A DNA stretch of 64,000 nucleotides from Curtobacterium sp. MCBD17_032 (GCF_003234855.1 NZ_QKTO01000001.1:372001-436000), one strand, 5' to 3'; shown: positions 31,718 through 41,186, numbered from the stretch's first letter. The notes: a model not told the origin generated them from the letters alone. Made by a program: numbers and translations.

Positions 31718-32575
31718 ATGGCCACATTCACGTCCGTCACCGTCCTCGGTGCCGGAGTCCTCGGATCCCAGATCGCCTTCCAGACCGCGAACCACGGCGT
31801 CCCCGTCGTCGTGTACGACGTCAGCGACGACGCGGTCAGCTCGGGGCGGCGTCGGCTCGACGCGGTCGTCGAGCAGTACCTCGGCGACGTGGGCGAGGAC
31901 CAGCGACCCGCCGCCGAGGACGCCGTCGCGCGGATCACCTTCGCGACCGACCTGGGGCAGGCGGTCGCCGACGCCGGCCTCGTGATCGAGGCGGTGCCCG
32001 AACTCCTCGAGCTGAAGCGCGACGTCTACCAGCGCCTCGCCGCCGTCGCACCGGTGGAGACGGTCTTCGCCACGAACTCGTCGACGCTGCTGCCGAGTGC
32101 GATCGCCGACGCCACGGGACGCCCCGACCGCTTCCTCGCCCTGCACTTCGCCAACCACGTGTGGCGTCAGAACACCGCCGAGGTGATGGGGACCGAGCAG
32201 ACCGACCCCGCCGTGTACGACCGGGTCGCCACGTTCGCCGAGGAGATCGGCATGGTCCCGATCCGCCTGCACAAGGAGCAGCCCGGGTACGTCCTCAACT
32301 CCCTGCTCGTGCCGTTGCTCGACGCGGCGTCGAAGCTCGTGCTCCGCGGTGTCGCCGACCCGGAGACCGTCGACACGACCTGGCGGATCGGCACCGGCGC
32401 TCCCGTCGGTCCGTTCCAGGTCTTCGACGTCGTCGGCCTCCGGACGGCTCACGCGATCGCCAGCGCGTCGTCCGACCCGGATTCCCGGGCATGGGCGGAG
32501 CACCTCCGCACCGAGTACCTGGACAAGGGCAAGTACGGCGTCGAGTCCGGTGAGGGCTTCTACCGCTACGGCTGA
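31718..32575 (+). CDS. 3-hydroxyacyl-CoA dehydrogenase family protein
   Basis: The 285-residue protein starts at ATG 31718 and begins with the NAD site VTVLGAGVLGSQIAF. Family markers follow: VIEAVPELLELKRDVYQRL, the catalytic ATNSSTLLPS and LHFANHVW (the His of the dyad), and the C-terminal GYVLNSLLVPLLDAA domain with GTGAPVGPFQVFDVVGL. It should oxidise a 3-hydroxyacyl-CoA or similar 3-hydroxy acid with NAD. It is monocistronic; no other beta-oxidation gene lies nearby. Confidence 0.9.
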   Translation: MATFTSVTVLGAGVLGSQIAFQTANHGVPVVVYDVSDDAVSSGRRRLDAVVEQYLGDVGEDQRPAAEDAVARITFATDLGQAVADAGLVIEAVPELLELKRDVYQRLAAVAPVETVFATNSSTLLPSAIADATGRPDRFLALHFANHVWRQNTAEVMGTEQTDPAVYDRVATFAEEIGMVPIRLHKEQPGYVLNSLLVPLLDAASKLVLRGVADPETVDTTWRIGTGAPVGPFQVFDVVGLRTAHAIASASSDPDSRAWAEHLRTEYLDKGKYGVESGEGFYRYG

Positions 32576-32681
32576 GTCCGGGGGACAAGGCCCCGATCCG
32601 GCTGAGTCGCCGACGGGACCACCTGGTACTCCTGGGTGACCGGCCGCACGAGCGTCCGGACGTGGAGCGACCGAGGACGAG

Positions 32682-33242
32682 GTGGACGCCGTGGTCGATG
32701 CGAGGACCTACGACGAGTCCGGGTACTGGTACCCCGACCGGCCGACGAAGACCGGCGTCGAGCTGCTCAACGCGATGCGCCGCTACCGTTCCGCCGAGGT
32801 CGCCATGCGCCAGCGCACCCGAGACACGATGCGGATGGGCGCGACCGACATGGCCGCCGTCCGGTTCCTCCTGCAGGCCCGGCAGCGCGGCACCACCGTG
32901 AAGCCCACCGGGCTCGCCGCACACCTCGGCATCACCACGGCATCGACCACGGCGCTCGTGAAGCGTCTCGTGGTCGCCGGGCACGTCGTCCGGCAGCCCG
33001 ACCCCGACGACGGCCGTGGTTTCCTGCTCGTCGCGACCGAGTCCGGTGACGAAACGGTGCGGTCGAACCTCACCGCCGTGCACGCGCGCATGATCGCGGC
33101 CGCCGACCGGCTCTCCCCGACGACGATCGCCGAGATGAGCGCGTTCTTCGCCGAGATGACCGACGCGATGGACGACGCCGCAGCGGTCGTCCCCGACGAC
33201 GCACGCGATGCCGGGGCCGTCGCCGTGCCCGCCCACCACTGA
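32682..33242 (+). CDS. MarR family transcriptional regulator
   Basis: The 186-residue frame starts at GTG 32682 (GTG 32691 is also possible). It has the MarR winged helix: MGATDMAAVRFLLQARQRG, GLAAHLGITTASTTALVKRL and VVRQPDPDDGRGFLLVAT, where the wing Asp-Arg pair is conserved. The target is unknown; the neighbours are the dehydrogenase upstream and a membrane protein downstream. The N-terminal ~45 residues (YWYPDRPTKTG) are an extension beyond the common domain. Confidence 0.88.
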   Translation: MDAVVDARTYDESGYWYPDRPTKTGVELLNAMRRYRSAEVAMRQRTRDTMRMGATDMAAVRFLLQARQRGTTVKPTGLAAHLGITTASTTALVKRLVVAGHVVRQPDPDDGRGFLLVATESGDETVRSNLTAVHARMIAAADRLSPTTIAEMSAFFAEMTDAMDDAAAVVPDDARDAGAVAVPAHH

Positions 33243-33364
33243 CCGTCACCAGCCGAGCTGAGTAGCGTCGAGGGCGCAGCCGACGTCCGCACTGCGATGA
33301 CGTCCGCACCACGGCGGCGTCCGGACCGTGACGACGCCGCCAGCGAACGAAGGAGACCACCCGC

Positions 33365-33859
33365 ATGTCCAAGAAGAGCCGGACCACCAGCACCCTCACC
33401 CGCGCCCTGTTGCTCGGGGTCCTCAGCGGCGGCCGGTCCGCGACCCCGCTTGCCGTCCTCGGCCTGCACCAGGGCGACAAGCGTCTGTCCGGCGACTGGC
33501 AGAAGTGGAAGACGTTCGACTCGTCGCTCGGTCGCGCCGGACTCGTCGCGGGCGCCGCCGGCGAGATCATCGGCGACAAGATGCCGAAGACCCCGAACCG
33601 CATCGCGCTCCCCGCACTGCTCGGCCGCATCGGTGCCGGTGCCTTCGTCGGAGCGGCCTTCGGCACGACCACCAAGTCCGGGAAGTCCGACCTGCGGATC
33701 GAGGGCGCCATCGTCGGCGCGATCGGTGCACTCGTCGGCTCCTACGTCGCGTGGGCGGCCCGGAAGGCCGTCGGCTCGGTCCTGCCGGACCCGGTGGTCG
33801 CCGTCGCCGAGGACGCGGCCGTCATCGCCGGCTCGCGTGCGGTGGTCCGCGGCGCCTGA
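33365..33859 (+). CDS. DUF4126-like membrane protein
   Basis: ATG 33365 lies in a context with GGAG 13 bases upstream. The 164-residue protein resembles DUF4126 proteins: GVLSGGRSATPLAVLGL at the start, AGEIIGDKMPKTPNRIALPA in the middle, Gly-rich helices (LLGRIGAGAFVGAAFG, IVGAIGALVGSYVAWAARK) and the end LPDPVVAVAEDAAVI. The function of the family is unknown. A recurrent-core terminator follows. Confidence 0.75.
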   Translation: MSKKSRTTSTLTRALLLGVLSGGRSATPLAVLGLHQGDKRLSGDWQKWKTFDSSLGRAGLVAGAAGEIIGDKMPKTPNRIALPALLGRIGAGAFVGAAFGTTTKSGKSDLRIEGAIVGAIGALVGSYVAWAARKAVGSVLPDPVVAVAEDAAVIAGSRAVVRGA

Positions 33860-33885
33860 GCCGCGGTCTGCCGGTCGCACGACCT

Positions 33886-33934
33886 GACGGACGGGAGGGC
33901 CGACTCACCTGGTGAGCCGGGCCTCCCGTCCGTC
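33886..33934. terminator. recurrent-core terminator between convergent genes
   Basis: A 24-bp stem with two mismatches (33886-33909 with 33911-33934) around a CTCACC-T-GGTGAG tip, built on GGACGGGAGG. It separates the DUF4126-like gene from the convergent aldo/keto reductase gene. Confidence 0.82.
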
Positions 33935-33947
33935 GTCGTGTCGGCGC

Positions 33948-34928
33948 CTACCAGCGCTCGTGCACCGTCGCGCGGAACCAGCGGTCGTAGAGGTCACGGA
34001 CCGTCGCCCCGAGGTCGGCGGGCAGGTCGAGCGAGCCGGCGTCGGCGTTCGACCGGGCCTGCTCGGCGTTGCGGGCACCGGGGATCGCCGCCGTGACGCC
34101 GTCCTGTGTGACGACCCAGGCGAGGGCCGCCTGCGGGACGCTGACGCCCTCGGGCAGGGCCGCCGCGAACTCCTGGGCGGCACGGACGCCGTCCTCGAAC
34201 GGTACGCCGCTGAACGTCTCACCCTGGTCGAACGCTTCGCCGTTGCGGTTGTACGTGCGGTGGTCCTCGGGCGCGAAGGTGGTGTCCGTCGTGTACTTGC
34301 CGGACAGCAGCCCCGAGGCCAGCGGGACGCGGGCGAGGATCGCGACCCCGGCCTCCCGGGCGGCGGGGAGCACGCGGTCGAGCGGCTTGAGGCGGAACGC
34401 GTTGAGGATGATCTGCACGCTCGCGACCCCGGGTCGGGCGATCGCGGTGAGGGCCTGGTCGGCGGTCTCGACGGAGACGCCGTAGGCGGCGATCGACCCG
34501 TCGGTGACCAGTGCGTCGAGGGCGTCGTAGACCGCGTCGTCCTCGAAGACCGCGGTGGGCGGGCAGTGCAGCTGGACGAGGTCGAGCGTGTCCTGGCCCA
34601 GGTTCTCCCGCGACCGGTCCACCCACTGCCGGAAGTTCGCGGCCACGTAGTTCGACGGGACCTGGTCCACCCGGCGGCCCATCTTCGTGGCGACCGTGAC
34701 ACCGGCGTCGGCATGCGCGGCGATCCACCGGCCGATGAGCTGCTCGCTGCGGCCGTCGCCGTACACGTCGGCGGTGTCGAACAGGGTGATGCCGGCCTCG
34801 GCGGAGGCGTCCATCACGGCGAAGGCGTCCTCCGCGGCCACCGGACCCCAGTCACCGCCGAACTGCCAGGTGCCGAGACCGATCACGGATACGTCGCGGC
34901 CGGTACGGCCGAGGGTGCGTCGCTGCAT
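33948..34928 (-). CDS. aldo/keto reductase
   Basis: ATG 34928 is 7 bases after a TACCGT box (34941-34936). The 326-residue protein has the AKR signature: GLGTWQFGGDWG, GITLFDTADVYGDGRSE with catalytic Asp and Tyr, the Lys in VTVATKMGR, His in LVQLHCPP, and the C-terminal NADP site ITAAIPGARNAEQARSN. It reduces aldehydes or ketones with NADPH; the substrate is unknown. Divergent to the epimerase at 35017. Confidence 0.92.
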   Translation of the reverse strand: MQRRTLGRTGRDVSVIGLGTWQFGGDWGPVAAEDAFAVMDASAEAGITLFDTADVYGDGRSEQLIGRWIAAHADAGVTVATKMGRRVDQVPSNYVAANFRQWVDRSRENLGQDTLDLVQLHCPPTAVFEDDAVYDALDALVTDGSIAAYGVSVETADQALTAIARPGVASVQIILNAFRLKPLDRVLPAAREAGVAILARVPLASGLLSGKYTTDTTFAPEDHRTYNRNGEAFDQGETFSGVPFEDGVRAAQEFAAALPEGVSVPQAALAWVVTQDGVTAAIPGARNAEQARSNADAGSLDLPADLGATVRDLYDRWFRATVHERW

Positions 34929-35016
34929 GCCCCCGACGGTAGCCCCTGCACGCCGAGGAGCCCGTCCGCTCATCCGCTCCGCGTGGAGGCCGGAGTGCCG
35001 CGGGTACGGTGACGAC

Positions 35017-35997
35017 ATGAGCAGCAAGCGCATCGTCGTCGTCGGCGCGACCGGTCACATCGGCACCTTCCTCGTCCCGCGACTGGTGCGGGCCGGGCAC
35101 GACGTCGTGACCATCAGCCGCGGCACCCGCTCCGCCTACGTCGACGCCCCGGAGTGGCAGCACGTCGAGCAGGTCACGGCGGACCGCGAGCAGGAGGACC
35201 GCGACGGCACGTTCGGTGACCGGATCGTCGCGCTGCGGCCGGACGTCGTCGTCGACCTCGTCTGCTTCACGGTCGCGTCCGCTGCGGCACTGGTCGCGGC
35301 GCTCCGCGGCACCGACGTCCACCTCGTGCACTGCGGGTCGATCTGGCGGGCGGGGCCGAGCGCGGTGCTCCCGGTGACCGAGGACAACGGCACGCCGCCG
35401 CAGGGGGAGTACGGCATCCAGAAGGACGCCATCGCCCGGATGCTCAAGGAGGAAACCGCCGCTGGGGGTGTCGCGACGACGTCGCTCCACCCTGGCCACA
35501 TCAGCGGTCCGGGCTGGGCGCCGATCGGCCCCGTCGGCAACCTCGACCCCTCCGTCTGGCAGACGCTGTCCGCCGGCGAGCCCCTGCTCGTGCCCGGACT
35601 CGGGGCCGAGTCGATGCACCACGTGCACGCCGACGACGTCGCCCAGGCCTTCGAGCTCGCCGTCGAGCACCGGGACGCAGCCGCCGGGCAGGACTTCACC
35701 GTCGTCGCCCCGACCGCGCTCACGGTGCGCGGGTACGCCGCGCTCGCCGCGTCCTGGTTCGGCCGGGAGGCCCGGCTCGAGTCCGTCTCGTGGGACCGGT
35801 TCCGCCAGGTCGTCCCGGCCGAGCACGCCGAGGCGAGCTGGGAGCACCTGTCGCGGAGCCACGTGTTCAGCATCGACAAGGCACAGCGGCTGCTCGGCTA
35901 CGCGCCCCGGTACACCGCGGAGGAGACGGTGCTCGACGCGGTGCGGTGGCTCGTCGACGACGACGAGGTGGCGGTCGCCGGGCCACTGGTCGTCTGA
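35017..35997 (+). CDS. NAD-dependent epimerase/dehydratase family protein
   Basis: ATG 35017 is 6 bases after a TACGGT box (35005-35010). The 326-residue protein has the Rossmann motif RIVVVGATGHIGTFL and an SDR-like active region with HCGSIWRAGPS and the motif YGIQKDAI (YxxxK). VHADDVAQAFELAVEH and the C-terminal SIDKAQRLLGYAPRYT are typical of sugar-nucleotide epimerase relatives. The substrate is unknown. It is transcribed alone, divergently from an aldo/keto reductase. Confidence 0.9.
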   Translation: MSSKRIVVVGATGHIGTFLVPRLVRAGHDVVTISRGTRSAYVDAPEWQHVEQVTADREQEDRDGTFGDRIVALRPDVVVDLVCFTVASAAALVAALRGTDVHLVHCGSIWRAGPSAVLPVTEDNGTPPQGEYGIQKDAIARMLKEETAAGGVATTSLHPGHISGPGWAPIGPVGNLDPSVWQTLSAGEPLLVPGLGAESMHHVHADDVAQAFELAVEHRDAAAGQDFTVVAPTALTVRGYAALAASWFGREARLESVSWDRFRQVVPAEHAEASWEHLSRSHVFSIDKAQRLLGYAPRYTAEETVLDAVRWLVDDDEVAVAGPLVV

Positions 35998-36046
35998 GCC
36001 GGAGCGGGCGGACGCTGCTGTCGGTGCTGCTCGGTACCGTCCCGGC

Positions 36047-36598
36047 ATGAGCACGATCTACTCCGTCGCGGCGTCCCTCGACGGGTTCGTCGCCGCGCCC
36101 GGTGACGACCTCGACTGGCTCCTGCAGTTCGGATTCGACGCGTTCCAGGAACACCACGACCGCTTCACCGCCGGCGTCGGTGCAGTCGCGATGGGGTCCA
36201 CGACCTACGAGTGGCTCCGCGCGCACGAGGACACCTGGCCGTACCAGGACAAGGTGACATGGGTCTTCTCGTCGCGGAGCCTCGGGGTCCCGACGGACGG
36301 CGACGTCCGCGTGGTCAGCGGCGACGTGCGGGACCACCACGGACAGGTCGTCGCCTCCGCCGGGGGCCGCGACCTCTGGATCGTCGGCGGTGGCGTGCTC
36401 GCCGCCCAGTACCAGCGGGCCGGGCTGCTCGACGAACTCCGCGTCACGGTGATGCCGATCGCGCTCGGGGCCGGCACGTCGCTCCTGCCCGTCGCGTCCG
36501 ACACCGGCGTGCTCGACCTCGTCGGCACGACGGTGTTCGACGGGGGAGCGGTCGAACTGCACTACCGACGCCGAGCTCGGCCTGAGATGTGTATGTAA
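36047..36598 (+). CDS. dihydrofolate reductase/RibD C-terminal family protein
   Basis: ATG 36047 is 6 bases after a TACCGT box. The 183-residue protein has the family marks: IYSVAASLDGFVAAPGDDLDW, AVAMGSTTYEWL, and the NADPH loop LWIVGGGVLAAQY followed by LLDELRVTVMPIALGAGTSL. These small reductases use NADPH; real substrates are mostly unknown, and many are not folate enzymes. Its stop codon lies inside the palindrome that precedes the bacteriocin gene. Confidence 0.9.
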   Translation: MSTIYSVAASLDGFVAAPGDDLDWLLQFGFDAFQEHHDRFTAGVGAVAMGSTTYEWLRAHEDTWPYQDKVTWVFSSRSLGVPTDGDVRVVSGDVRDHHGQVVASAGGRDLWIVGGGVLAAQYQRAGLLDELRVTVMPIALGAGTSLLPVASDTGVLDLVGTTVFDGGAVELHYRRRARPEMCM

Positions 36599-36609
36599 CA
36601 TACTTGACT
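36591..36609 (+). promoter_or_regulatory. palindrome and -35 box upstream of the bacteriocin gene
   Basis: GTATGT-A-ACATAC (36591-36603) is immediately followed by TTGACT (36604-36609), a good -35 box. The symmetric site therefore abuts the promoter of the bacteriocin operon and probably binds a regulator. The -10 box is not clear. Confidence 0.5.
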
Positions 36610-36640
36610 CTCGACGCGCTGGTCTGACACGCTCCGCAGA

Positions 36641-36654
36641 GCCCCGTCCGGGGC
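36641..36654 (+). promoter_or_regulatory. leader hairpin before the bacteriocin gene
   Basis: GCCCCG-TC-CGGGGC forms a compact 6-bp stem. It ends 14 bases before the start codon, with the GGAG ribosome site right behind it. It could stabilise the message or modulate initiation. Confidence 0.4.
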
Positions 36655-36668
36655 GTGAGAGGAGCGAC

Positions 36669-37055
36669 ATGAGGAACAGGAAGAGCGCAGTGGTGACCGG
36701 GCTGCTGCTGGCGACCGGGCTGGTCGACGCACCGGCCGTGGGAGCGTCGGCGGACAACGTCCTCGGATCCGGCCCGGGATCCGGCGGGGTCGTCATCACG
36801 GGGGGCACCGGTACCACCGGAGAGGTGCGGGGCTCGGCGAGTCGGCGTGACGACGGCGGAGGAGGGAGCTTCTGGCAGTGGGGGGTCGGCCGGGACGACA
36901 CCTGGTCCAACTACTTCCGCGAGCGACGCTGTCACGGGGCGACGGCCGTCGGGCTGAAGAGCAAGCGGGTCAGCGGTGTGCCCGGGGGCCGGTACGCACT
37001 GGCGACGACGCCGAAGGCCCGCAGCGGCAACAAGGCGTACTACCACAACTGCTGA
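36669..37055 (+). CDS. lactococcin 972 family bacteriocin precursor
   Basis: ATG 36669 has GAGGAG 5 bases upstream. The 128-residue precursor has a signal peptide (AVVTGLLLATGLVDAPAVG, cleaved near ASA), a Gly-rich and charged spacer, then a C-terminal domain of about 60 residues with lactococcin 972 features: WQWGVGRDDTWSNYF, HGATAVG, GRYALATT and the end GNKAYYHNC. Lactococcin 972 is an unmodified bacteriocin that binds lipid II and blocks septum formation. Here two Cys (in RRCHG and the last residue) could form a disulfide. The two following genes are the standard companions, which supports the call. Confidence 0.85.
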   Translation: MRNRKSAVVTGLLLATGLVDAPAVGASADNVLGSGPGSGGVVITGGTGTTGEVRGSASRRDDGGGGSFWQWGVGRDDTWSNYFRERRCHGATAVGLKSKRVSGVPGGRYALATTPKARSGNKAYYHNC

Positions 37056-37057
37056 GC

Positions 37058-39088
37058 GTGGTACGGGTGCGGAGTGTGCGCTTGGCGTACGTCGTCCCAC
37101 CGGTCCTGGCCGTCGTGCTCGCCTTCCTCGGGTGCGAGCAGCTGAGCCAGACCGGCGTCGTCGGTGTCTCGACCGTCGTGACGGCCGCCGTGGGATCCGG
37201 CTCGACGTCGAATGGTGCGGTCGCGGCGTCGCTCGAGCGCGTCGCGCGCGAGCACGACGCGACGATCGTCCGGACCGTCGCCGATCGTTCGGCGCCGACG
37301 AGCCGACGGACAGCGCTCGTGACCGGTGCCCCGGGGACGCGGGGAGCTGAGTGGCTCCGGAACGGCTACGCCGAGTTCGACCCGTCGATCACGACTGCGG
37401 TGCGACCGATGTCAGCACTCGACCGGTACGACCCGGCAGGGCCGTACGAGGTCGTCGGCGACGAACAGGCGGCACGTGCGACGGAGCACGCCCTCGTCGC
37501 GGCGGGCTTCGAGACGACGTCCGAGCGCGTCCCCGTCCTGACCCGTCTCGGCATCACCGGCGGCGCGGACGGGAGCGAGGGCCTCGTCGGGGCCCTGGTC
37601 CTCGGCTGTGTCGTGCTCTGCCTGGTCGGGACGGTCGGCACTCCGCGGCGGACCGCCGTCCGGGGACTGCACGGACACGGCGTCATCGCGGTCGTGCTCA
37701 GCGAGGTCGCGGAGGTCCGGACGACGCTCGTCGTCACGTCCGCCCTGGTGCCGGTCGTCGCGCTGGTGCTCTGGGCGCACAACGGGCTCGCGGTGTGGTC
37801 GGTCTTCGCCGTGGCGGCCGTGGTGTGCTGTTCCGCGCTGCTCGTCCCGGTCCTGACCGCCCACGTGCTCGGCACCGTCATCGCCTCCCGACGGTCGATC
37901 GCGCTGACGCTCCGCGGTGACCGGCCGTCTTCCGCGCTCGTCCTGGTGGCACAGGCTGCACGGCTCCCGGCGGTCGTGGTGCTGGTGATGGCGGTCTTCG
38001 ACCTGACGTCGGCGACGGCGCTCGCCCGGTCGGCGTCCGCGGAGCGGGACCTCCGGGCTGCCGGGGACACCGTCCAGCTCTGGGTGACGCCGGACCCGCG
38101 CCCCGGATCGCACACGCAGCCGTACTGGGACCGGATCGGGCGTCTCGCCGGCAGAGCGCTCGACCAGCACCGGGCGCTGCTGTCCGCGCCCACCGAGGTC
38201 TCGACCGGCGTCGGTCGCAGCACGGTGCCGGCCCTGTTCGTCGACGCCGGGTACCTGCGGCGTCAGGACCTCCGGACGGCTGCGGGCAACCGGATCACCG
38301 GGACGGGGGACGAGATCACGGTGTGGACACCCTCCGGCGCCGACATCGACCGCGCCGCGCTCGTCCGGGCCCTGACGGAGTGGGAACTCCGCGGAGCATC
38401 GGCTGTGCAGAAGAGCAGCGTCGGGGGTGGTGCGCTCGCTCCCCGACCGTCGTACACGTACCCGGGTGACGCTTCCACGGGGTCCTGGCTCACGGGGGCC
38501 GTGGTCGTCGTCGTACCCGACCCGTCCCGGGTGTTCACCCCGGACCAACTCGGTTCCTGGTTGTCGACCGGGGACGTGGTGTTCACCTCCGAGCACGCGG
38601 CGGACCGGGCGATCGACGAGTCGGGCTTGCGGGACGAGTTCAGCGCCGTCGTGCCGGTCGGGCAGGTGGCCGCCGAGCAGCAACGCCGCGCCGGGACCCT
38701 CGTGGTCGTCGACGTCCTCACGGTGACCAGCGGTGCCGTGGTCGCGGTCGTGCTCGCCGGCCTCGCCGTCACCGCGCACCAGCGACGTCACGGACGGTCG
38801 GTCTTCGCGGACGCCGCCGCCGGCAGGTCGTTCTTCCACATGCACCGGCTGCTCCTCACGGTTGAAAGCGCCCTCCTGTCCGTCGCCGCCGTCGTGACGG
38901 TGGACGCCTGGTGGCAGCGCAGACCGGACGGCACTGGCGCGGTCTCCGTGCTCGACCCCGCGGCGCTGGCCGCCGGCCCGGCAGCGGCGGTGGCCGCGTT
39001 CGTCGTGCTCATGCTGAGCGTGGTCTCCGTCGTCGTGATGGTCGGGTCGTCCCGGTCGGTCGTGCGCCTCCGGGGGACCGGGTCGTGA
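37058..39088 (+). CDS. bacteriocin-associated integral membrane protein (DUF1430-like permease)
   Basis: GTG 37058 lies 2 bases after the bacteriocin stop; GTG 37067 and 37076 are alternatives. The 676-residue protein has one N-terminal helix ([18 protein letters not shown]), a large external domain, a central cluster of four helices ([19 protein letters not shown] onward), a second large external domain and three C-terminal helices. This two-block FtsX-like topology is the one found beside lactococcin-972-type genes. With the ABC ATPase that follows it should form an export or immunity transporter. The ATPase gene overlaps its stop (GTGA). Confidence 0.85.
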   Translation: MVRVRSVRLAYVVPPVLAVVLAFLGCEQLSQTGVVGVSTVVTAAVGSGSTSNGAVAASLERVAREHDATIVRTVADRSAPTSRRTALVTGAPGTRGAEWLRNGYAEFDPSITTAVRPMSALDRYDPAGPYEVVGDEQAARATEHALVAAGFETTSERVPVLTRLGITGGADGSEGLVGALVLGCVVLCLVGTVGTPRRTAVRGLHGHGVIAVVLSEVAEVRTTLVVTSALVPVVALVLWAHNGLAVWSVFAVAAVVCCSALLVPVLTAHVLGTVIASRRSIALTLRGDRPSSALVLVAQAARLPAVVVLVMAVFDLTSATALARSASAERDLRAAGDTVQLWVTPDPRPGSHTQPYWDRIGRLAGRALDQHRALLSAPTEVSTGVGRSTVPALFVDAGYLRRQDLRTAAGNRITGTGDEITVWTPSGADIDRAALVRALTEWELRGASAVQKSSVGGGALAPRPSYTYPGDASTGSWLTGAVVVVVPDPSRVFTPDQLGSWLSTGDVVFTSEHAADRAIDESGLRDEFSAVVPVGQVAAEQQRRAGTLVVVDVLTVTSGAVVAVVLAGLAVTAHQRRHGRSVFADAAAGRSFFHMHRLLLTVESALLSVAAVVTVDAWWQRRPDGTGAVSVLDPAALAAGPAAAVAAFVVLMLSVVSVVVMVGSSRSVVRLRGTGS

Positions 39089-39726
39089 CGATCTGCGTCC
39101 GGGACGCCCGCAAGCGGCGCGGTCGTCGGACCCTGTGGGACGGACTGTCGTTCGACGTCGAACCGGGAGAGGTCCTCGCCCTGACCGGTCCGAGTGGTAC
39201 CGGGAAGTCGACGCTCCTCGACTGCATCGGGCAGATCGACGTGCTCGACGCCGGGACGGTCAGCATCGCCGGCGTCACCGCAGCGCGGAGCGGACGTCGG
39301 GCACGCCTGCTCCGACGTGACCACCTCGGGTACCTCTTCCAGGACTTCGGCCTCGTCCCGGACATGACCGTGCAGGCGAACGTCGAGATCGGGCGTGTGC
39401 CACGACGGGATCGGGGCCGCGGGGTCCCGACCGCGGCGGCGCTCGAGCGGGTCGGGCTCGCGGGGCGGGCGACCGACCGCGCGTACGAGCTCAGTGGCGG
39501 GGAACAGCAGCGCGTCGCCCTCGCACGGCTCCTCGTGAAGCAGCCCGACGTCGTCCTGGCCGACGAACCCACGAGCGCCCTGGACGAGGGGAACGCGCGG
39601 ACGGTCCTCGACCTCCTCGACGAGTTCGCTGCCGACGGCGCGGCCGTCGTCGTCGCCACGCACGTCCCCGCGGTCGTCGCGTGGGCGGCGAGTCGACTCC
39701 ATCTGGGCGAGGCCCGTGCGACGTGA
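39085..39726 (+). CDS. ABC transporter ATP-binding protein of the bacteriocin locus
   Basis: The 213-residue protein starts at GTG 39085 inside the permease stop. It has Walker [10 protein letters not shown] (35-43), a Q-loop [11 protein letters not shown], signature [14 protein letters not shown], Walker [14 protein letters not shown] and the H-loop VVATHVP. It belongs to the MacB/LolD-like branch, as expected for lactococcin 972-type ABC proteins. It should energise the preceding membrane protein. A hairpin 146 bases downstream probably ends the operon. Confidence 0.93.
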   Translation: MTICVRDARKRRGRRTLWDGLSFDVEPGEVLALTGPSGTGKSTLLDCIGQIDVLDAGTVSIAGVTAARSGRRARLLRRDHLGYLFQDFGLVPDMTVQANVEIGRVPRRDRGRGVPTAAALERVGLAGRATDRAYELSGGEQQRVALARLLVKQPDVVLADEPTSALDEGNARTVLDLLDEFAADGAAVVVATHVPAVVAWAASRLHLGEARAT

Positions 39727-40073
39727 GCCGGGCCTCCTGCGCCTCGCCGTGATCAGCCGACCTCGGCATGACGCATGGCACGCACGGGCCCGGGCTCCCG
39801 GACACCTCCGCTGAGATGCGGGATACTACGCCTACCGTTCCACGATGGGGTTTCGCTCGGCCGTACAGCAAGACCCGCCTGTCCACGAGTGTGGGGCGGG
39901 TCCGCACCACCACCATAGCCACTTCCGGACCAGCGGTCCACTGATGGCCTCCGGACCGACCAGGGGACCGCGACGTCGCCCCTGCGCCTCACGGAGACCA
40001 CGTCTCGGAGCTGTCCGTCCTGCCGGTCCCGGCGATCCTCCCGACCGGGCACCGGAATACAACCAGGCGACAG
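39727..40073. other. intergenic region with a probable terminator
   Basis: About 350 bases without a convincing gene. GACCCGCC at 39872-39879 pairs with GGCGGGTC at 39895-39902, with four further pairs after a 3-base bulge; this is the likely terminator of the bacteriocin operon. The rest shows no coding pattern. A promoter for the SDR-like gene should lie near 40055. Confidence 0.5.
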
Positions 40074-41180
40074 GTGTTGTCTCCGGTCCACGGCCCCCAT
40101 GGAAGGACCCGCATCACCGCGACCCCGCACGCCCTCGTCGTCGGCGCCACCGGCATCGCCGGATCGGCGATCGTCGACCACCTCGTCGACGACGGCTGGA
40201 CCGTCACCGCGCTCTCGCGCCGTCCGGGCGCCGACCGCCCCGGGGTGACCTGGCAGTCGGCCGACCTCCGCTCGGCGGCGTCCCTCGCATCGGCGCTCGC
40301 CGACGTCCCGGCGACCCACGTCTTCTTCACGGCCTGGTCCCGCCAGGCCACCGAGGCCGAGAACATCGCGGTGAACGGCGGCATGGTGCGCGACCTCCTC
40401 GCCGCACTGTCCGGTGCGCCGGTGCAGCACGTCGCACTGATGACCGGCCTGAAGCACTACCTCGGCCCGTTCGAGGCGTACGGCCAGGGCGCGATGCCGG
40501 ACACCCCGTTCCACGAGGACGAGCCCCGACTCGACGTCGACAACTTCTACTACGCCCAGGAGGACGAGCTGTTCGCCGCCGCGGCGCGCCAGGGGTTCAC
40601 CTGGTCGGTGCACCGCTCGCACACCGTCCTCGGGTACGCCGTCGGCAACGCGATGAACATGGGCCTCACGATCGCCGTCGCCGCCGCGATCAGCCGCCAC
40701 ACCGGGCGCCCGATGGTGTTCCCCGGCAGCGAGACGCAGTGGAACGGCCTGACCGACGTCACCGACGCCGACCTGCTCGCCGCGCAGATGGTGTGGGCCG
40801 CGACCGACCCGGCCGGTGCCGACGAGGCCTTCAACACCGCGAACGGCGACGTCTTCCGCTGGCGCTGGATGTGGCCGCGGATCGCCGCACACCTGGGCGT
40901 CGAAGCCGAGGGGTTCGACACCGCGCCGCGGCCGTTCGAGCAGCAGATGGCGGACGCGGCCCCGGTCTGGGCGGAGGTCGTCGCCGAGCACGGCCTCGTC
41001 GAGCCCGACCTGGAGCGCCTGGCGTCGTGGTGGCACACCGACGCCGACCTCGGCCGCGACATCGAGGTGATGACCGACATGTCGAAGAGCCGGCTCGCCG
41101 GGTTCACCGAGCACCACCGGACGCTCGACTCCTTCACCCGGCTGTTCGACCGCTACCGGGCAGAGCGGCTCGTCCCCTGA
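40074..41180 (+). CDS. PRISE/VEP1-like SDR family reductase; start uncertain
   Basis: The natural N-terminus appears to be ITATPHALVVGATGIAG at 40113: an AAGGA ribosome site lies 6 bases before it, but the codon there is ATC. The only ordinary in-frame start nearby is GTG 40074, which gives 368 residues. Family marks are VVGATGIAGSAIV, NGGMVRDLLAAL, HVALMTGLKHYLGPFEAYGQ, LDVDNFYYAQED (active-site Tyr) and VHRSHTVLGYAVGNAMN. PRISE enzymes reduce enones such as progesterone or iridoid precursors with NADPH; bacterial substrates are unknown. Confidence 0.85.
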   Translation: MLSPVHGPHGRTRITATPHALVVGATGIAGSAIVDHLVDDGWTVTALSRRPGADRPGVTWQSADLRSAASLASALADVPATHVFFTAWSRQATEAENIAVNGGMVRDLLAALSGAPVQHVALMTGLKHYLGPFEAYGQGAMPDTPFHEDEPRLDVDNFYYAQEDELFAAAARQGFTWSVHRSHTVLGYAVGNAMNMGLTIAVAAAISRHTGRPMVFPGSETQWNGLTDVTDADLLAAQMVWAATDPAGADEAFNTANGDVFRWRWMWPRIAAHLGVEAEGFDTAPRPFEQQMADAAPVWAEVVAEHGLVEPDLERLASWWHTDADLGRDIEVMTDMSKSRLAGFTEHHRTLDSFTRLFDRYRAERLVP

Positions 41181-41186
41181 TGCTCG

